A stretch of 64,000 nucleotides of DNA from Gilichinskyi gelida (GTDB lineage: Bacteria > Acidobacteriota > Thermoanaerobaculia > Gp7-AA8). Below, piece by piece: positions 1 through 10,408 of this stretch. Location of the stretch: the NCBI GenBank assembly GCA_038040385.1, contig JBBPII010000010.1:124001-188000 (forward strand). The letters are read 5' to 3'. The notes below the pieces were generated by a model. The model searched no databases and had not been told where the DNA came from. It worked only from the letters and a program-made list of their open reading frames with translations. The position numbers and the translations under genes are program-made. The first letter of the stretch is position 1; the number at the start of each line of letters is the position of its first letter.

Positions 1-71
1 ACAACGCGACCGAGGCGGGGCGGCAGTTGAATCGGAGGACGGACATCAAGGTCGTTCTGGCAACGGAATGA
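1..71 (+). CDS. C-terminal end of an OmpA-like protein (partial)
   Basis: An open frame enters from the left edge (first complete codon at 3) and ends at TGA 69-71. The last 22 residues include NRRTDIKVVLATE, which resembles the end of OmpA/Pal peptidoglycan-binding domains, where an NRR motif precedes a final beta-strand. Only this tail is visible, so the rest of the protein is unknown. It is co-oriented with the ABC transporter genes that follow and could be a substrate-binding/OmpA fusion, but that is inference. The reading is based on a very short match. Confidence 0.5.
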   Translation, partial: NATEAGRQLNRRTDIKVVLATE

Positions 72-80
72 CGACGAACC

Positions 81-184
81 GGAGCGCCGCCGTCCCGGCG
101 GCTGGCCCGGCGGCGTCCCGCCGCCGAACTCGCGCTACGCAGGCGAGGACGCCTGCGAGCCAGCCGGCGGGACGCCGGCGCTCC
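81..184. repeat. GC-rich interrupted palindrome (dispersed repeat family 1)
   Basis: The block starts GGAGCGCCG and ends CGGCGCTCC, and has inner pairs such as CGGCGGCTGG/CCAGCCGGCGG and CAGGCGAGGACGCC. A second copy lies at 58648-58739. It fills the gap between the OmpA-like tail and the ABC permease and could fold into a strong hairpin in RNA. Confidence 0.75.
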
Positions 185-189
185 ATCTC

Positions 190-990
190 ATGAAGCGCCG
201 CTCCACCTTCTGGTCCATCCGCCAGCCCGTCCCCCGCACCACGGCGGTGGCGCTGGCGTTCATCATGCCCATCGTGGTGATCGGGGCGTGGTGCATCATC
301 AGCTACGGTCACCTGGCGCCGCCGGACTTCGTGCCGTCGCCGACCGAAGTCGTTCGCGGGACGCTGCAGCTCTTCATCGAGTACGACCTCTGGGAGGCGA
401 TCCTCACCTCCACGCGCCGCATCGTGCTGGCGTTCCTCCTCGCCGCCGCCGTGGCGCTTCCGCTCGGCGTGATGATGGGGGCCTTCGCGCCGATTCACCA
501 CATCTTCGAGTCGATCGTGGCGCCGCTGCGCTACATGCCGATCTCCGCGTTCATCCCGCTGCTCATCCTCTGGTTCGGCATCTACGAGAAGCAGAAGATT
601 GCCTTCCTCTTTCTCGGCGTCTTCGTCTATCTGCTGCCGGTGGTGGTGTCGGCGATCCGCGCGGTACCCGAGGAACTGGTGCAGACCGCGCTGACCCTCG
701 GCGCCTCGAAGATGCAGGTGATCCGCACAGTGCTCCTTCCCGCGGCGCTGCCGGAGATCTTCGACTCGTTCCGCGTGATGAACGCCATCGCCTGGACCTA
801 CGTGATCCTCGCCGAGGCCGTCAATCCGGGCCGCAGCCTCGGCTACATGGTTCAACTGGCGTACTCGCATCAACGGGCCTCGTGGTCGTTCGCCGAGCTG
901 ATCGTCATCGGCGGCATCGGCCTCCTCACCGACTTTCTGATCCGCTCCCTCTCGAAAGTGCTCTTCCGGTGGCGCGAGGCCGCGCTGTGA
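190..990 (+). CDS. ABC transporter permease, NitT/TauT (TauC/SsuC) type
   Basis: A 266-residue inner-membrane permease. About six hydrophobic helices are visible, the first near residues 18-40 and the last near 235-255. The EAA-like loop around residues 160-180 (ELVQTALTLGASKMQVIRTV) is typical of BPD_transp_1 permeases of the nitrate/taurine/sulfonate/bicarbonate group, and the length is normal for that group. The next gene starts inside this gene's stop codon (GTGA), which implies translational coupling with its ATPase. The transported substrate cannot be read from the sequence, and no canonical periplasmic binding protein is in the window. It might be the partly visible upstream gene. The start is ATG 190, six bases after the palindromic repeat. 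Confidence 0.88.
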   Translation: MKRRSTFWSIRQPVPRTTAVALAFIMPIVVIGAWCIISYGHLAPPDFVPSPTEVVRGTLQLFIEYDLWEAILTSTRRIVLAFLLAAAVALPLGVMMGAFAPIHHIFESIVAPLRYMPISAFIPLLILWFGIYEKQKIAFLFLGVFVYLLPVVVSAIRAVPEELVQTALTLGASKMQVIRTVLLPAALPEIFDSFRVMNAIAWTYVILAEAVNPGRSLGYMVQLAYSHQRASWSFAELIVIGGIGLLTDFLIRSLSKVLFRWREAAL

Positions 991-1859
991 GCAAGACGGA
1001 GAAGCCGGGCGAGCCGGGCACCGTCGCCGTCGACGTCGGCACGAAGCCGGCCAAGGGAACCTACAAGGCGGAGCAGGGCGAGAAGGTTCCGCGCCTGCGC
1101 ATGACCGACGTCGGCGTGACCTACATCGACCGCACCGGCAAGAAGACCGAGGCGGTGAAAGAGATCACCCTCGACATCGACGACAAGCCGGGCGTCGGCG
1201 AGATCGTCGTCCTCCTCGGCCCTTCGGGCTGCGGGAAGTCAACGATCTTCAAGGCCGTCGCCGGCATCCTCCCCCCCACGCGCGGCGAGATCCTCATGAA
1301 CGGCGTGCCGGTCACCGACGTCGGCCGCGACCGCGGCATGGTCTTCCAGACCTACACCTCGTTCGGCTGGCTGACGGTGAAGGACAACGTGGAGTACGGC
1401 CTGAAGCTGCGCGGCGTGCCGAAGAAGGAGCGGGAGAAGGATTCCGCGAAGTATCTCGATCGCGTCGGCCTCGCCGAGTTCGCCGATCGCTATCCGAAGG
1501 ACCTCTCCGGCGGCATGAAGCAGCGCGTGGCCATCGCCCGGACGCTGATCAACAAGCCGCAACTGGTGCTGATGGACGAGCCGTTCGGCGCGCTCGACCC
1601 GCAGACGCGGTGGGGAATGCAGAGCCTGCTGCTCGACGTCTCGCGCACCGAGGACAACACCATCCTGTTCGTCACGCACGACGTCTCCGAGGCGGTGTAC
1701 CTGGCCGATTCGATCTACGTCCTGGCGCCGCGGCCGACGAAGATCCTCCACCGCGTCGACGTCCCCTTCTTCAGCGACCGCGACATCGCGCTGAAGTCGT
1801 CCACGGAGTTCCGGAACGTGGAGAAGAAGTTGCTGGATCTGCTGTACGCACCGGCGTGA
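987..1859 (+). CDS. ABC transporter ATP-binding protein, NitT/TauT type
   Basis: A 290-residue ATPase partner of the preceding permease. It has Walker A GPSGCGKST (near residue 77), Q-loop (FQTYTSFGW), signature LSGGMKQRVAIAR, Walker B LVLMDEPFGALD and switch VTHD, in the right order for an SsuB/TauB-like subunit. The start was placed at GTG 987, overlapping the permease stop by 4 nt. The open frame extends further upstream, but only as a shadow of the permease. The first ~35 residues (Lys/Glu/Gly/Thr-rich) precede the conserved ABC fold and look like a lineage-specific extension. It acts on the cytoplasmic face, coupling ATP hydrolysis to import. Confidence 0.9.
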   Translation: MSKTEKPGEPGTVAVDVGTKPAKGTYKAEQGEKVPRLRMTDVGVTYIDRTGKKTEAVKEITLDIDDKPGVGEIVVLLGPSGCGKSTIFKAVAGILPPTRGEILMNGVPVTDVGRDRGMVFQTYTSFGWLTVKDNVEYGLKLRGVPKKEREKDSAKYLDRVGLAEFADRYPKDLSGGMKQRVAIARTLINKPQLVLMDEPFGALDPQTRWGMQSLLLDVSRTEDNTILFVTHDVSEAVYLADSIYVLAPRPTKILHRVDVPFFSDRDIALKSSTEFRNVEKKLLDLLYAPA

Positions 1860-1860
1860 C

Positions 1861-1920
1861 CCCTCACCCGGCGCTTCGCGCCACCCTCTCCCGCACGCGG
1901 GAGAGGGCCGGGGTGAGGGT
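1861..1920. repeat. REP-like palindrome CCCTCACCC...GGGTGAGGG (family 2)
   Basis: An inverted repeat with outer arms CCCTCACCC/GGGGTGAGGG and an inner CCCTCTCCCGC/GCGGGAGAGGG hairpin. Related copies lie at 3604-3651 (inside a gene), 11005-11075 and 62887-62962. Confidence 0.8.
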
Positions 1921-1931
1921 CGCACCTTAGA

Positions 1932-2800
1932 ATGGCAACCGTGCCACAGAAGACTGAGCCCAAGCCGGCGCAGAAGCAGCCGACGGTGCGCGCTGCGCTG
2001 AAGGAGTCGATCAAGGACGCCATCTTCGAGAAGCGCCCCTACCTGAAGATGGCCTTCAACAACCCGTACAACCTCTCGCTGCTGCTGGGCGGGATCGCCG
2101 CGTCGGTGCTCACCGCGAATCCGATTCCGGCATTGCTGGCCATGGGCGCCGAAGGGCTATGGCTGCTGCACGCGCCGGAGAACAAGACCCTGCGCCGCCT
2201 GCTTTGGGACCCGCGCTTCGAGAAAGTGCGGCTGGCGATCGAGGCGCAGGAGCGCGCGCAGCGGATGAAGACCTTGCCGGACGAGGAGGTGGCGCGCGTG
2301 AACCGCCTGGTGGAGCGCGAGCAGGAGATCAACCGCCTCGCCGCGGCGAACCCGTCGTTCACCGGCGACCTCCTGCGCACCGAGCTGGTGAAGACGCACA
2401 AGCTGGTCGACGCCTTCCTGGAGATGGCGCTCACCGTGTCGCGCTACGAGCGTTACCTCGACAGTATCGACGTCAACGCGCTGGAGCGCGACAAGTCGCG
2501 CTGGCATGGGAAGTCGACTTCCGATCGGATCCCCGAGGCGGAGCGCGAGATCGCGAAGAAGAACTATGACGTGATCAACAAGCGGACCGAGAAGATCCGC
2601 GAGATCCGCGACTACCTCGGCGTGGCGCGCGCGCAACTCGATCTGATCGAGAACTCCTTCCAGCTCATCGCCGATCAGATCGTCACCATGCAGTCGCCGG
2701 CCGAGCTCTCCGGCCAGCTCGACGACCTCCTCGACGGCGTCGATTCCATCCAGCAGACGGCGATCGACACGGAGAAGATTTTGGGAGCGCTCGAGGCTTG

Positions 2801-2801
<1 letters not shown>
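1932..2801 (+). CDS. Unknown membrane-associated coiled-coil protein
   Basis: A 289-residue protein whose family I do not recognise. The first ~35 residues are Lys/Pro/Gln-rich and hydrophilic. Residues ~40-78 hold a hydrophobic hairpin (LSLLLGGIAASVL, then IPALLAMGAEGLWLL). The remaining ~210 residues are charged and helical, rich in Glu/Arg/Leu, and probably form coiled coils. The gene ends TGATG, overlapping the AAA+ ATPase start by one base, so the two are probably translated together. An adaptor or membrane anchor for that ATPase is a reasonable inference but is not shown by any motif. Confidence 0.75.
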
Positions 2802-4630
<1,829 letters not shown>

Positions 4631-4631
4631 G

Positions 4632-4697
4632 GTTCGCAGTTGACCGTTGGCTGTTGACCGAGGTTTTTCGGCCAACGGTCAACAGCCAACGGCGAAC
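4632..4697. repeat. Palindromic repeat GTTCGC...GCGAAC (family 3)
   Basis: An inverted repeat built of GTTGACCGTTGGCTGTTGAC units and their complements, bounded by GTTCGC and GCGAAC. Other copies lie at 19681-19748 and 25279-25346. It fills the gap between the AAA+ gene and the MBL/rhodanese gene and could act as a terminator-like hairpin. Confidence 0.85.
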
Positions 4698-4700
4698 GAA

Positions 4701-6053
4701 ATGCACTTCCACCAGTTTTACCTTTCCTGCCTGGCCCACGCCTCCTACCTGATTGGCGACGGCGACGAGTGCGCGATCGTCGATCCGCAGCGCGACGTCG
4801 GGCAGTACCTCGACGCGGCGCGCGATCACGGCCTCACCATCAAATACGTGGTCGAGACGCACCTGCACGCCGACTTCGTCAGCGGGCACCGCGAGCTCGC
4901 CGCGCGCAGCGGGGCGGAGATCGTCTTCGGCGCGGCGGCGCGCGCGGAGTTCCCGCATCGCGCGGTGCGCGACGGCGAGACGCTGCGCGTCGGCGGCGTC
5001 GAGTTGCAGGCGATCGAGACGCCGGGCCACACGCCGGAGTCGGTCTGCTGGCTGGTCATCGAGAACGGCCGCGCGACGAAGGTGCTCACCGGCGACACGC
5101 TCTTCATCGGCGACGTCGGCCGCCCCGACCTCGCCGGCAGCCGCGGCTACACGCCCGAGATGATGGCGTCGATGATGTACGACTCGCTGCACGACAAACT
5201 GCTGGCGCTCGACGACGACGTCGAGGTCTGGCCCGCCCACGGCGCCGGCTCCGCCTGCGGCCGCAACATCTCCAGCGAGACGCGCTCGACCATCGGCATC
5301 CAGCGCCGCACGAACTACGCGTTGCGGCCGATGCCGCGCGAGGACTTCGTCCGCCTGATGACCACCGATCTCTCCGACGCCCCCTCCTACTTCTCCCGCG
5401 CCGCGGAGATCAACCGCATCGGCGCACGCTCTCTCGACGACGTCGCCGCGCCGCCGCTGTCGCCCGGCGCGGTGCGCGATCTGCTGGAGGAGGGGGCGGT
5501 GGTCCTCGACGTCCGCGACTCCGACGCCTTCGCCGCCGGCCACGTGCCCGGCGCCGTGAACATCGGCCTCGACGGAAGCTACGCGTCGTGGTGCGGGACG
5601 CTGCTCTCGCCGAAAGACCGCATCGTCATTGTCGCCGGCAGCGTCGAGCACTCCCGCGAGGCGGTGGTGCGCCTGGCGCGCGTGGGGATGGAGAACGTCG
5701 CCGGCTATCTCGACGGCGGACTCCTGGCATGGGTGGAGGCGGGATACGAATCGGCGTCTCTGTCCCAAATCACCACGGACGAACTGAGCGAGATGGCGGT
5801 CGACGTCCTCGACGTCCGCCGCCCCATGGAGTTCGCCGCGGGCCACGTCCCCGGCGCGCGCAACGTTCCGCTGGGCGAGCTGCCGCGCCGCATCGAGGAG
5901 ATCGAGAATCGGCCGCTCGCCGTCATCTGCGCGGGCGGCTATCGCTCGTCGGCGGCGGCGTCGCTGCTGGCGCGCCACGGCCTCACCGACCTGCGCAACG
6001 TCGCCGGCGGCACCGAGGCGTGGATTCGCGACGGCCTGGCGGTTGAGCGGTAG
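4701..6053 (+). CDS. MBL-fold hydrolase with two rhodanese domains (persulfide dioxygenase-like)
   Basis: A 450-residue cytoplasmic protein. Residues ~1-240 form a metallo-beta-lactamase fold of the ETHE1/glyoxalase II group: THLHADF (His54, His56, Asp58), TPGHTPES, GDTLFIGDVGRPDL and a late metal His in the PAHGAG loop. Two rhodanese domains follow (about 265-355 and 365-450). The first has VAGSVEHS where the catalytic Cys loop should be and is probably inactive. The second keeps CAGGYRSS with the active Cys. Such proteins oxidise glutathione persulfide or move sulfane sulfur. The exact substrate here is inferred. The start is ATG 4701, just after the family-3 repeat, although the frame is open upstream through the repeat. 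Confidence 0.88.
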   Translation: MHFHQFYLSCLAHASYLIGDGDECAIVDPQRDVGQYLDAARDHGLTIKYVVETHLHADFVSGHRELAARSGAEIVFGAAARAEFPHRAVRDGETLRVGGVELQAIETPGHTPESVCWLVIENGRATKVLTGDTLFIGDVGRPDLAGSRGYTPEMMASMMYDSLHDKLLALDDDVEVWPAHGAGSACGRNISSETRSTIGIQRRTNYALRPMPREDFVRLMTTDLSDAPSYFSRAAEINRIGARSLDDVAAPPLSPGAVRDLLEEGAVVLDVRDSDAFAAGHVPGAVNIGLDGSYASWCGTLLSPKDRIVIVAGSVEHSREAVVRLARVGMENVAGYLDGGLLAWVEAGYESASLSQITTDELSEMAVDVLDVRRPMEFAAGHVPGARNVPLGELPRRIEEIENRPLAVICAGGYRSSAAASLLARHGLTDLRNVAGGTEAWIRDGLAVER

Positions 6054-6067
6054 AATTCCGTCTCGCC

Positions 6068-6700
6068 GTGTCGCTCCTCAGCCAGCGCCAGACACCGGGA
6101 CCGATCCCCCGCCTCGACGGAAAGGAAGTCCTCACCGGACCGAATCCCGACGCGGCCAAAGTCAAGGGCGTCATCTTCGCCGGGCGGAGGCAGTTCATCA
6201 CCGAGACGGGCGGCGAGGAAGCCTTCAACGCGATCGCCGCGAAGCTCTCTCCGCGCACGGCCGGCTATCTCAAGACGCCGATGGCGTCGGCGTGGTGCGA
6301 GTTCGCGTCGCTCATCGAGCTCGATCGCGCCGTCTACGAGTACTTCCGCGTCAGGCAGCCCAACATCCTGGCCCTGGCCGGCGCCGCGTCGGCGGAGTAC
6401 GGCATCGGCAAGGTCTACAAGGCGCTCGACAGCGCGGAGCTGCTGAAGTTCCTCGAGAACGAGGCGATGTTCCACAGCCAGTTCCAGAAGTTCGGCGAAG
6501 TGAAATTCGAGCCGACGGCGCGCGGCGGCCGGATGATCTACAGCAACTATCCCGTCTACAGCCCCGTCTACTGCGCCAGCGCGGTCGGCTTCTTCATGGA
6601 GGCCATCCTTCGCCACGGGGGACAAGAGCCGGCGGTTCTCGAAACGCGCTGCCAGTGCCACGGCCAGCAGAGCTGTACGTTCGAGCTGACCTGGAAGTGA
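6068..6700 (+). CDS. V4R-like small-molecule/haem-binding-fold protein
   Basis: A 210-residue soluble protein starting at GTG 6068, 14 nt after the preceding stop. The C-terminal third, with ETRCQCHGQQSCTFEL, resembles the end of V4R (4-vinyl reductase) and haem-NO-binding-related domains, which close with a Cys-x-G-x(n)-Cys-x-F/V motif. The N-terminal part (GVIFAGRRQFI, then alpha-helical residues) is typical of Myxococcus/Acidobacteria proteins of this size with no assigned role. A sensory or ligand-binding function is possible. The assignment rests mainly on the C-terminal motif and is tentative. Confidence 0.5.
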   Translation: MSLLSQRQTPGPIPRLDGKEVLTGPNPDAAKVKGVIFAGRRQFITETGGEEAFNAIAAKLSPRTAGYLKTPMASAWCEFASLIELDRAVYEYFRVRQPNILALAGAASAEYGIGKVYKALDSAELLKFLENEAMFHSQFQKFGEVKFEPTARGGRMIYSNYPVYSPVYCASAVGFFMEAILRHGGQEPAVLETRCQCHGQQSCTFELTWK

Positions 6701-6711
6701 GGCCCGCCCGA

Positions 6712-6780
6712 GGGGTCAGAGCTTCACTTTTCACTTTTGATACGTGGTGTAGAAAAAGTGAAAAGTGAAGCTCCGACCCC
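6712..6780. repeat. REP palindrome of the RAYT family (family 4), 69 bp
   Basis: A near-perfect 69-bp palindrome GGGGTCAGAGCTTCACTTTT...AAAAGTGAAGCTCCGACCCC with a small central TAC/GTA stem. It matches 32494-32562 in length and sequence, and its half-sites flank the RAYT transposase at 28158-28182 and 29202-29227. Its left half encodes the last ~18 residues and stop of the DUF2306 gene on the minus strand. Confidence 0.9.
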
Positions 6781-7443
6781 GAGGCGGATCCACAGCTCCG
6801 CGGCGCTGAGGGTGATGATCCATCCCGCCCAGAACGAGATCACGATCGTCTGCGCCGGCGGCATCGGCATGAACAGTTGCATGATTCCGCCGACGACTCG
6901 GACGGTGGAGACGGCGATGCCGGCGGCGAACGCGCGGATCATCCACTCCCGATGCCGCGCCGTGTCGCCGCGCCGGATGGCCAGGAAGCCGCGCACGACG
7001 GCGACGATGATGAAGGCGCCGACCAGCGCGATCACCGAGGCTTCGCCGAAGCCGGCGAAAGGAATCACTACGCCGAAGTAGAGGCCGGCGCCGCCGCTGA
7101 CGATCGCGGCGACCATGAGCACTCGTCCCGACCACCGGTGGAAGCGGATGTACCGGCTGCGGATGCGCGACGAGAACTGCAGCAGGCCGAACGAGAGGAA
7201 CAGCGCCCCGGGGACGACGTGCAGCAGCGTCATCGCCGGACGCTTGGCGAAGCGCGTTTCGAACTCCCGGAGCAGCGCCTCATCGCCGTTCATGGCGCGG
7301 AGCGCATCGCGCTGCACCTCGGCCATCGCGGCGCTCGGGTGAATCGTGGCGAACGTGCGTAACACGGCGGAGGCGACGGCGAGCGCCGCGAACAGAACGA
7401 CCCCGGTCCACAGAACGAAGGCGGCTCCGCGCGGAAGCCTCAT
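6724..7443 (-). CDS. DUF2306 family membrane protein
   Basis: A 239-residue integral membrane protein with about six hydrophobic segments. Family signatures visible are HVVPGALFLSFGLLQF, HRWSGRVLM and HREWMIRAFA, with conserved His residues near helix ends. The function of the family is unknown; the conserved His residues have been taken to suggest haem or metal binding. Its ATG overlaps the stop of the MarR regulator (ATGA), so the two form a coupled pair, and regulation by that MarR protein is likely. The native protein probably ended near WIRL: the final ~18 residues (GVGASLFTF...KSEK) are translated from the inserted family-4 REP palindrome. Confidence 0.82.
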   Translation of the reverse strand: MRLPRGAAFVLWTGVVLFAALAVASAVLRTFATIHPSAAMAEVQRDALRAMNGDEALLREFETRFAKRPAMTLLHVVPGALFLSFGLLQFSSRIRSRYIRFHRWSGRVLMVAAIVSGGAGLYFGVVIPFAGFGEASVIALVGAFIIVAVVRGFLAIRRGDTARHREWMIRAFAAGIAVSTVRVVGGIMQLFMPMPPAQTIVISFWAGWIITLSAAELWIRLGVGASLFTFSTPRIKSEK

Positions 7444-7952
7444 TGCGCGCCTTCGCCCGACTCCTTGGCGCGGGCCCGCCGCGGGCGCGGCCGCTCCTCC
7501 TCCTCGAACAACATCGGCGCAGGGCCCGGCTCCGCGCCGAGCGCGTCGACGAGCTCCGTCAGGGAGTCGGCGAGTTGTTTGCGGCCGGACGGCGCGAGGC
7601 GGTCGATCTCGGCGATGATCTGCTCCTGCGCCACCGCCGGCGCGCGCTGCAGCATGGCGCGGCCGCTTCGGGTGAGGTTGAGCATCAGGCGGCGCGCGTC
7701 GCGCGCATCGCGGTCGCGCGTCACCAAGCCCGCGTCGACCAGACGGCTGACCACCACCGACACCGAACTCTGGTCGGTACGCGTTCGGGCGGCGAGCTCG
7801 TTGAGCGAGAGCGACGGCGTTTTTCCCAGCTCGGTCAGCACGAAGAGCTGCGCGCCGGAGATCCCCAGATCGCTCTGCGCCGCGCGGTCGGCGAGCCGGA
7901 GATGGCGCACCAGACGACGGATGGCGTCGAGGATACGGCCGCTGTCACTCAT
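7440..7952 (-). CDS. MarR family transcriptional regulator
   Basis: A 170-residue winged-helix repressor. The helix-turn-helix is LNELAARTRTDQSSVSVVVSRLVDAGLV (about residues 55-82) and the wing is RDRDARDARRLMLNLT, matching MarR-type proteins. The last ~30 residues are acidic then Arg-rich and non-conserved. It is first in a two-gene operon with the DUF2306 membrane protein and divergent from the gene at 8001. The 48-nt divergent gap could carry both promoters and its operator, though no clear palindrome was identified there. Confidence 0.88.
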   Translation of the reverse strand: MSDSGRILDAIRRLVRHLRLADRAAQSDLGISGAQLFVLTELGKTPSLSLNELAARTRTDQSSVSVVVSRLVDAGLVTRDRDARDARRLMLNLTRSGRAMLQRAPAVAQEQIIAEIDRLAPSGRKQLADSLTELVDALGAEPGPAPMLFEEEERPRPRRARAKESGEGAQ

Positions 7953-8000
7953 GTTTTGCGGTGCTATCCTGCCAGAACTTCAGCATTACTCGAGAGCCTC

Positions 8001-8510
8001 ATGAAAGATTCGCATTCCGAGGAGCGCGCGCTGGCCCGCAAGTACGGCCTTCGCGAACTGGTCTTTCCGGAGTCCGAGCAGCTCGAGACCCTCTGCCGCT
8101 ACCTCACCACGACCGTCGAGAGCGGCCGCAGCTGGCCCGTGCCGAAGACCGCGGCGATGGTCATGCTGGAGTTTCTGCAAGGGACGCTCACTCGGCAGTA
8201 CATCACCAAGTCGCCGACCATGTCGCAGGAGGACTTCGACCTTCTGTCCACGCCGTACTATCTGTCGGCGCGCATCATCAGCAAGATCGCACGCGACAAG
8301 CGCGACGCCGCCGTGGAGAAGGGAACGCTCTACCAGACCACCTTCCTCACCATCCAGCAGCTCATCGAGCTTCTCACCAGCATGCTCGATCCCGACTGCC
8401 CCTGGCTGCGCGCCAAGCAGGTCCCACAGCCGGTCATCGAGGCGATGGAAACGCTGTGCGCGTACGGGCAGCTCTACCCAGAGATGTCCAAACGCGGCCG
8501 GGCCGTATGA
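8001..8510 (+). CDS. Unknown 169-residue cytoplasmic protein
   Basis: It starts at ATG 8001. The frame is open further upstream, but that part is the shadow of the marR gene. No signal peptide or membrane segment is present. The sequence is predicted to be mostly helical, with SPTMSQEDFDLLSTPYYLSARI in the middle, and has one Cys pair region (DPDC and LCAYG). I do not recognise the family. It is divergent from the MarR regulator and convergent with the lipoprotein gene, whose stop is only 3 nt away. Confidence 0.65.
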   Translation: MKDSHSEERALARKYGLRELVFPESEQLETLCRYLTTTVESGRSWPVPKTAAMVMLEFLQGTLTRQYITKSPTMSQEDFDLLSTPYYLSARIISKIARDKRDAAVEKGTLYQTTFLTIQQLIELLTSMLDPDCPWLRAKQVPQPVIEAMETLCAYGQLYPEMSKRGRAV

Positions 8511-8513
8511 GAC

Positions 8514-8888
8514 TTACGAGCCGCCACACTCCAGAGCGATCCGCTTGACGTCGGCGCGCAGCTCGCGCGACGGCGAGGTCGGCATCGTGCCGCCGGCCGA
8601 GGAGGCCATGCGGTTCCGGGTGGAGGCGAACCGCTCCCCGCCGCTCATGACCACCGTCTCGCCGCGCACGCGGAGCTCGTCGGCGATGACCGCCACGGTG
8701 ACACGGTCGTAGTCGGCGCGCAGGAGGGGATCGTCATCGACGATCCGATAGCCCATCGACCCCAGGAGGACGGTCGCGCAGGCGTTGACCTCGTCGGGCG
8801 TCGTTTGGATCGGCGCGCGGCTGGTCACCGGCCCGCACGCGGCGACCAGAAGAAGGAGCGCCGGCAGGAGAGTGATTTTTTTGCCCAT
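8514..8888 (-). CDS. Small putative lipoprotein
   Basis: 124 residues with an N-terminal KK charge, a hydrophobic stretch (ITLLPALLLLVAA) and a lipobox ending at Cys18 (VAAC), so it is probably acylated and anchored in the envelope. The mature part is ~106 residues with YRIVDDDPLLRADYDRVTV and a C-terminal Cys (LECGGS). I recognise no family. It is convergent with the 8001 gene and divergent from the 8945 gene. Confidence 0.68.
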   Translation of the reverse strand: MGKKITLLPALLLLVAACGPVTSRAPIQTTPDEVNACATVLLGSMGYRIVDDDPLLRADYDRVTVAVIADELRVRGETVVMSGGERFASTRNRMASSAGGTMPTSPSRELRADVKRIALECGGS

Positions 8889-8944
8889 GACACGCCGATC
8901 ATAGTGCCGCTGCTGCTAGAATCCAGCCCTTCCGGTGGGGGTCC

Positions 8945-9160
8945 ATGGCTCGGTATCTCCAAAAGATTTCTTTACGGCCGTACAGTGAAACGGAGATCTG
9001 GACTGGATGGGAGCTGGAGGGGCGTGACGGTCAGATCGACGGTTTGATCCTCGCCGAGGCGATGAGCGAGGACGATCTGGCCAAACTCGGCGTCAGCGAG
9101 TTTCAAAAGATCCCGAAGGAATACCTCGATACCGGCGAGTTCCTCCCGCGAAAGCTCTGA
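8945..9160 (+). CDS. Small unknown protein, 71 aa
   Basis: ATG 8945 is preceded by a purine-rich GGTGGGGG. The protein is acidic, with EAMSEDDLAKLGVSEFQKIPKEY in its second half, a SAM-like or helix-hairpin flavour that I cannot confirm. There is no signal peptide. It lies 24 nt upstream of the secreted-protein gene at 9185. It is supported as coding by balanced composition and its own start context, but is otherwise unidentified. Confidence 0.55.
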   Translation: MARYLQKISLRPYSETEIWTGWELEGRDGQIDGLILAEAMSEDDLAKLGVSEFQKIPKEYLDTGEFLPRKL

Positions 9161-9184
9161 CGACAATCAAAAGGAGATCTCGCC

Positions 9185-10405
9185 GTGCGGACCACCCTCG
9201 CCGTGCTCGCCTCTCTCGCCGTCTTCCCACTCGCCGCCCAGCCCCTGACCGTCGGCACCATGCCACCGGACCCGCTGGTCTCCTCGAGCCTCACCTCGGG
9301 CGCGCCGGCCACCTTCGTCAATCTGGCCAGCTATGCGACCGCGAATGGCACGGTGAACCGCGCCGCAGTGCAGTGGAGCACCGCCTGCACAGGCGCATTC
9401 AAGATCGTCTTTCTCCGAAACAACCTCTCCAGCACCTCGGCGTTCACCGTCGTGGCCACCCGCGGGCCGTTCAATGCCGTGCGAGGACGCAATGATGTGA
9501 CTCTCACGCCGCCGGTGACCGTCGCTCAGTACGACCTGATCGGCGTCGTTCAAATGCAACCGATCGCCGCCTGCGGCTCGGTCCAGGCGCAAGACGATTT
9601 CTCCGGCGGCACCGGATACCGTCTCATCACTACCAGCGATATGAGCATCTCGGGCGCGCTGGGCCCCAACGTGAATCTCTTCTCCGGCGATGTCATGGGC
9701 CTCATCGCGTACAACAGCAATCCCCTCCTGGTTCGCGTGCTGCCGGCGGCCGGAGCGGTGCAGGGTGTAACGGCGTTCTTCCGCACCGCGGTCCAGCTCT
9801 ACAATCCCACTCCAACCGTAATCACCGGAAAGCTGATCTTTCACAAGGCGGGGCAGCCGGCCGCCGCCGGCGATCCCTCGCTGGCCTTCACGCTCAATCC
9901 CGATCAGGTGGTGTCGTATCCCGACCTGGTCGCTTCCATGGGGACCAGCGGCCTCGGCTCGCTCGACATCGTCACCGACGGCGGCGCCGTGCCGATCATC
10001 AACGCCCGCGTGTTCAGCGACGGCGGCAGCGCCGGGACGTCGGGCTTCACCGAGGAAGCGGTGGCGCCGAACGACACGCTCTACCTTTTCAACCGAGGCT
10101 TCCTGGTGACGCCCACGGACCCGGTGAATTTCCGGATGAACATCGGCGTGCGAACCCTCGACGCGGGAGCGACCCTGAGCATCAGGATGTACAACGCCGA
10201 CGGGCTCCAGCTCTCCACGCGCACCGGCGTGGCCTTCGCGCCGAATTACTTCGAACAGTTCACCGCACAGCAGTTCACCGGCGCAGCGGTCATTCCGTCC
10301 GGCGGGTTTATCCGCATCAATGTGACCGCCGGCAACGCCATCGTCTACGGCACCATCACCGACAACCGCACCTCGGACAGCTCGATGCAGTACGCCGCGC
10401 ACTGA
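9185..10405 (+). CDS. Secreted protein of unknown function
   Basis: 406 residues starting at GTG 9185, with a clear ribosome binding site AAAGGAGA at 9170-9177. A signal peptide (TTLAVLASLAVFPLAAQ) is cleaved near residue 19. The mature protein is rich in Ala, Thr, Val, Asn and Gly with alternating hydrophobic residues, so it is probably all-beta. It contains FFRTAVQLYNPTPTVITGKL, typical of beta-sandwich secreted proteins of this phylum, and has Cys pairs near residues 60 and 133. No catalytic motif was seen. The following methyltransferase begins four bases after its stop. Confidence 0.72.
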   Translation: MRTTLAVLASLAVFPLAAQPLTVGTMPPDPLVSSSLTSGAPATFVNLASYATANGTVNRAAVQWSTACTGAFKIVFLRNNLSSTSAFTVVATRGPFNAVRGRNDVTLTPPVTVAQYDLIGVVQMQPIAACGSVQAQDDFSGGTGYRLITTSDMSISGALGPNVNLFSGDVMGLIAYNSNPLLVRVLPAAGAVQGVTAFFRTAVQLYNPTPTVITGKLIFHKAGQPAAAGDPSLAFTLNPDQVVSYPDLVASMGTSGLGSLDIVTDGGAVPIINARVFSDGGSAGTSGFTEEAVAPNDTLYLFNRGFLVTPTDPVNFRMNIGVRTLDAGATLSIRMYNADGLQLSTRTGVAFAPNYFEQFTAQQFTGAAVIPSGGFIRINVTAGNAIVYGTITDNRTSDSSMQYAAH

Positions 10406-10408
10406 CCA

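Noticed and set aside
80..190. CRISPR array or tandem repeat at the left palindrome
   Set aside because: It is an interrupted inverted repeat with no regular direct repeat-spacer spacing.
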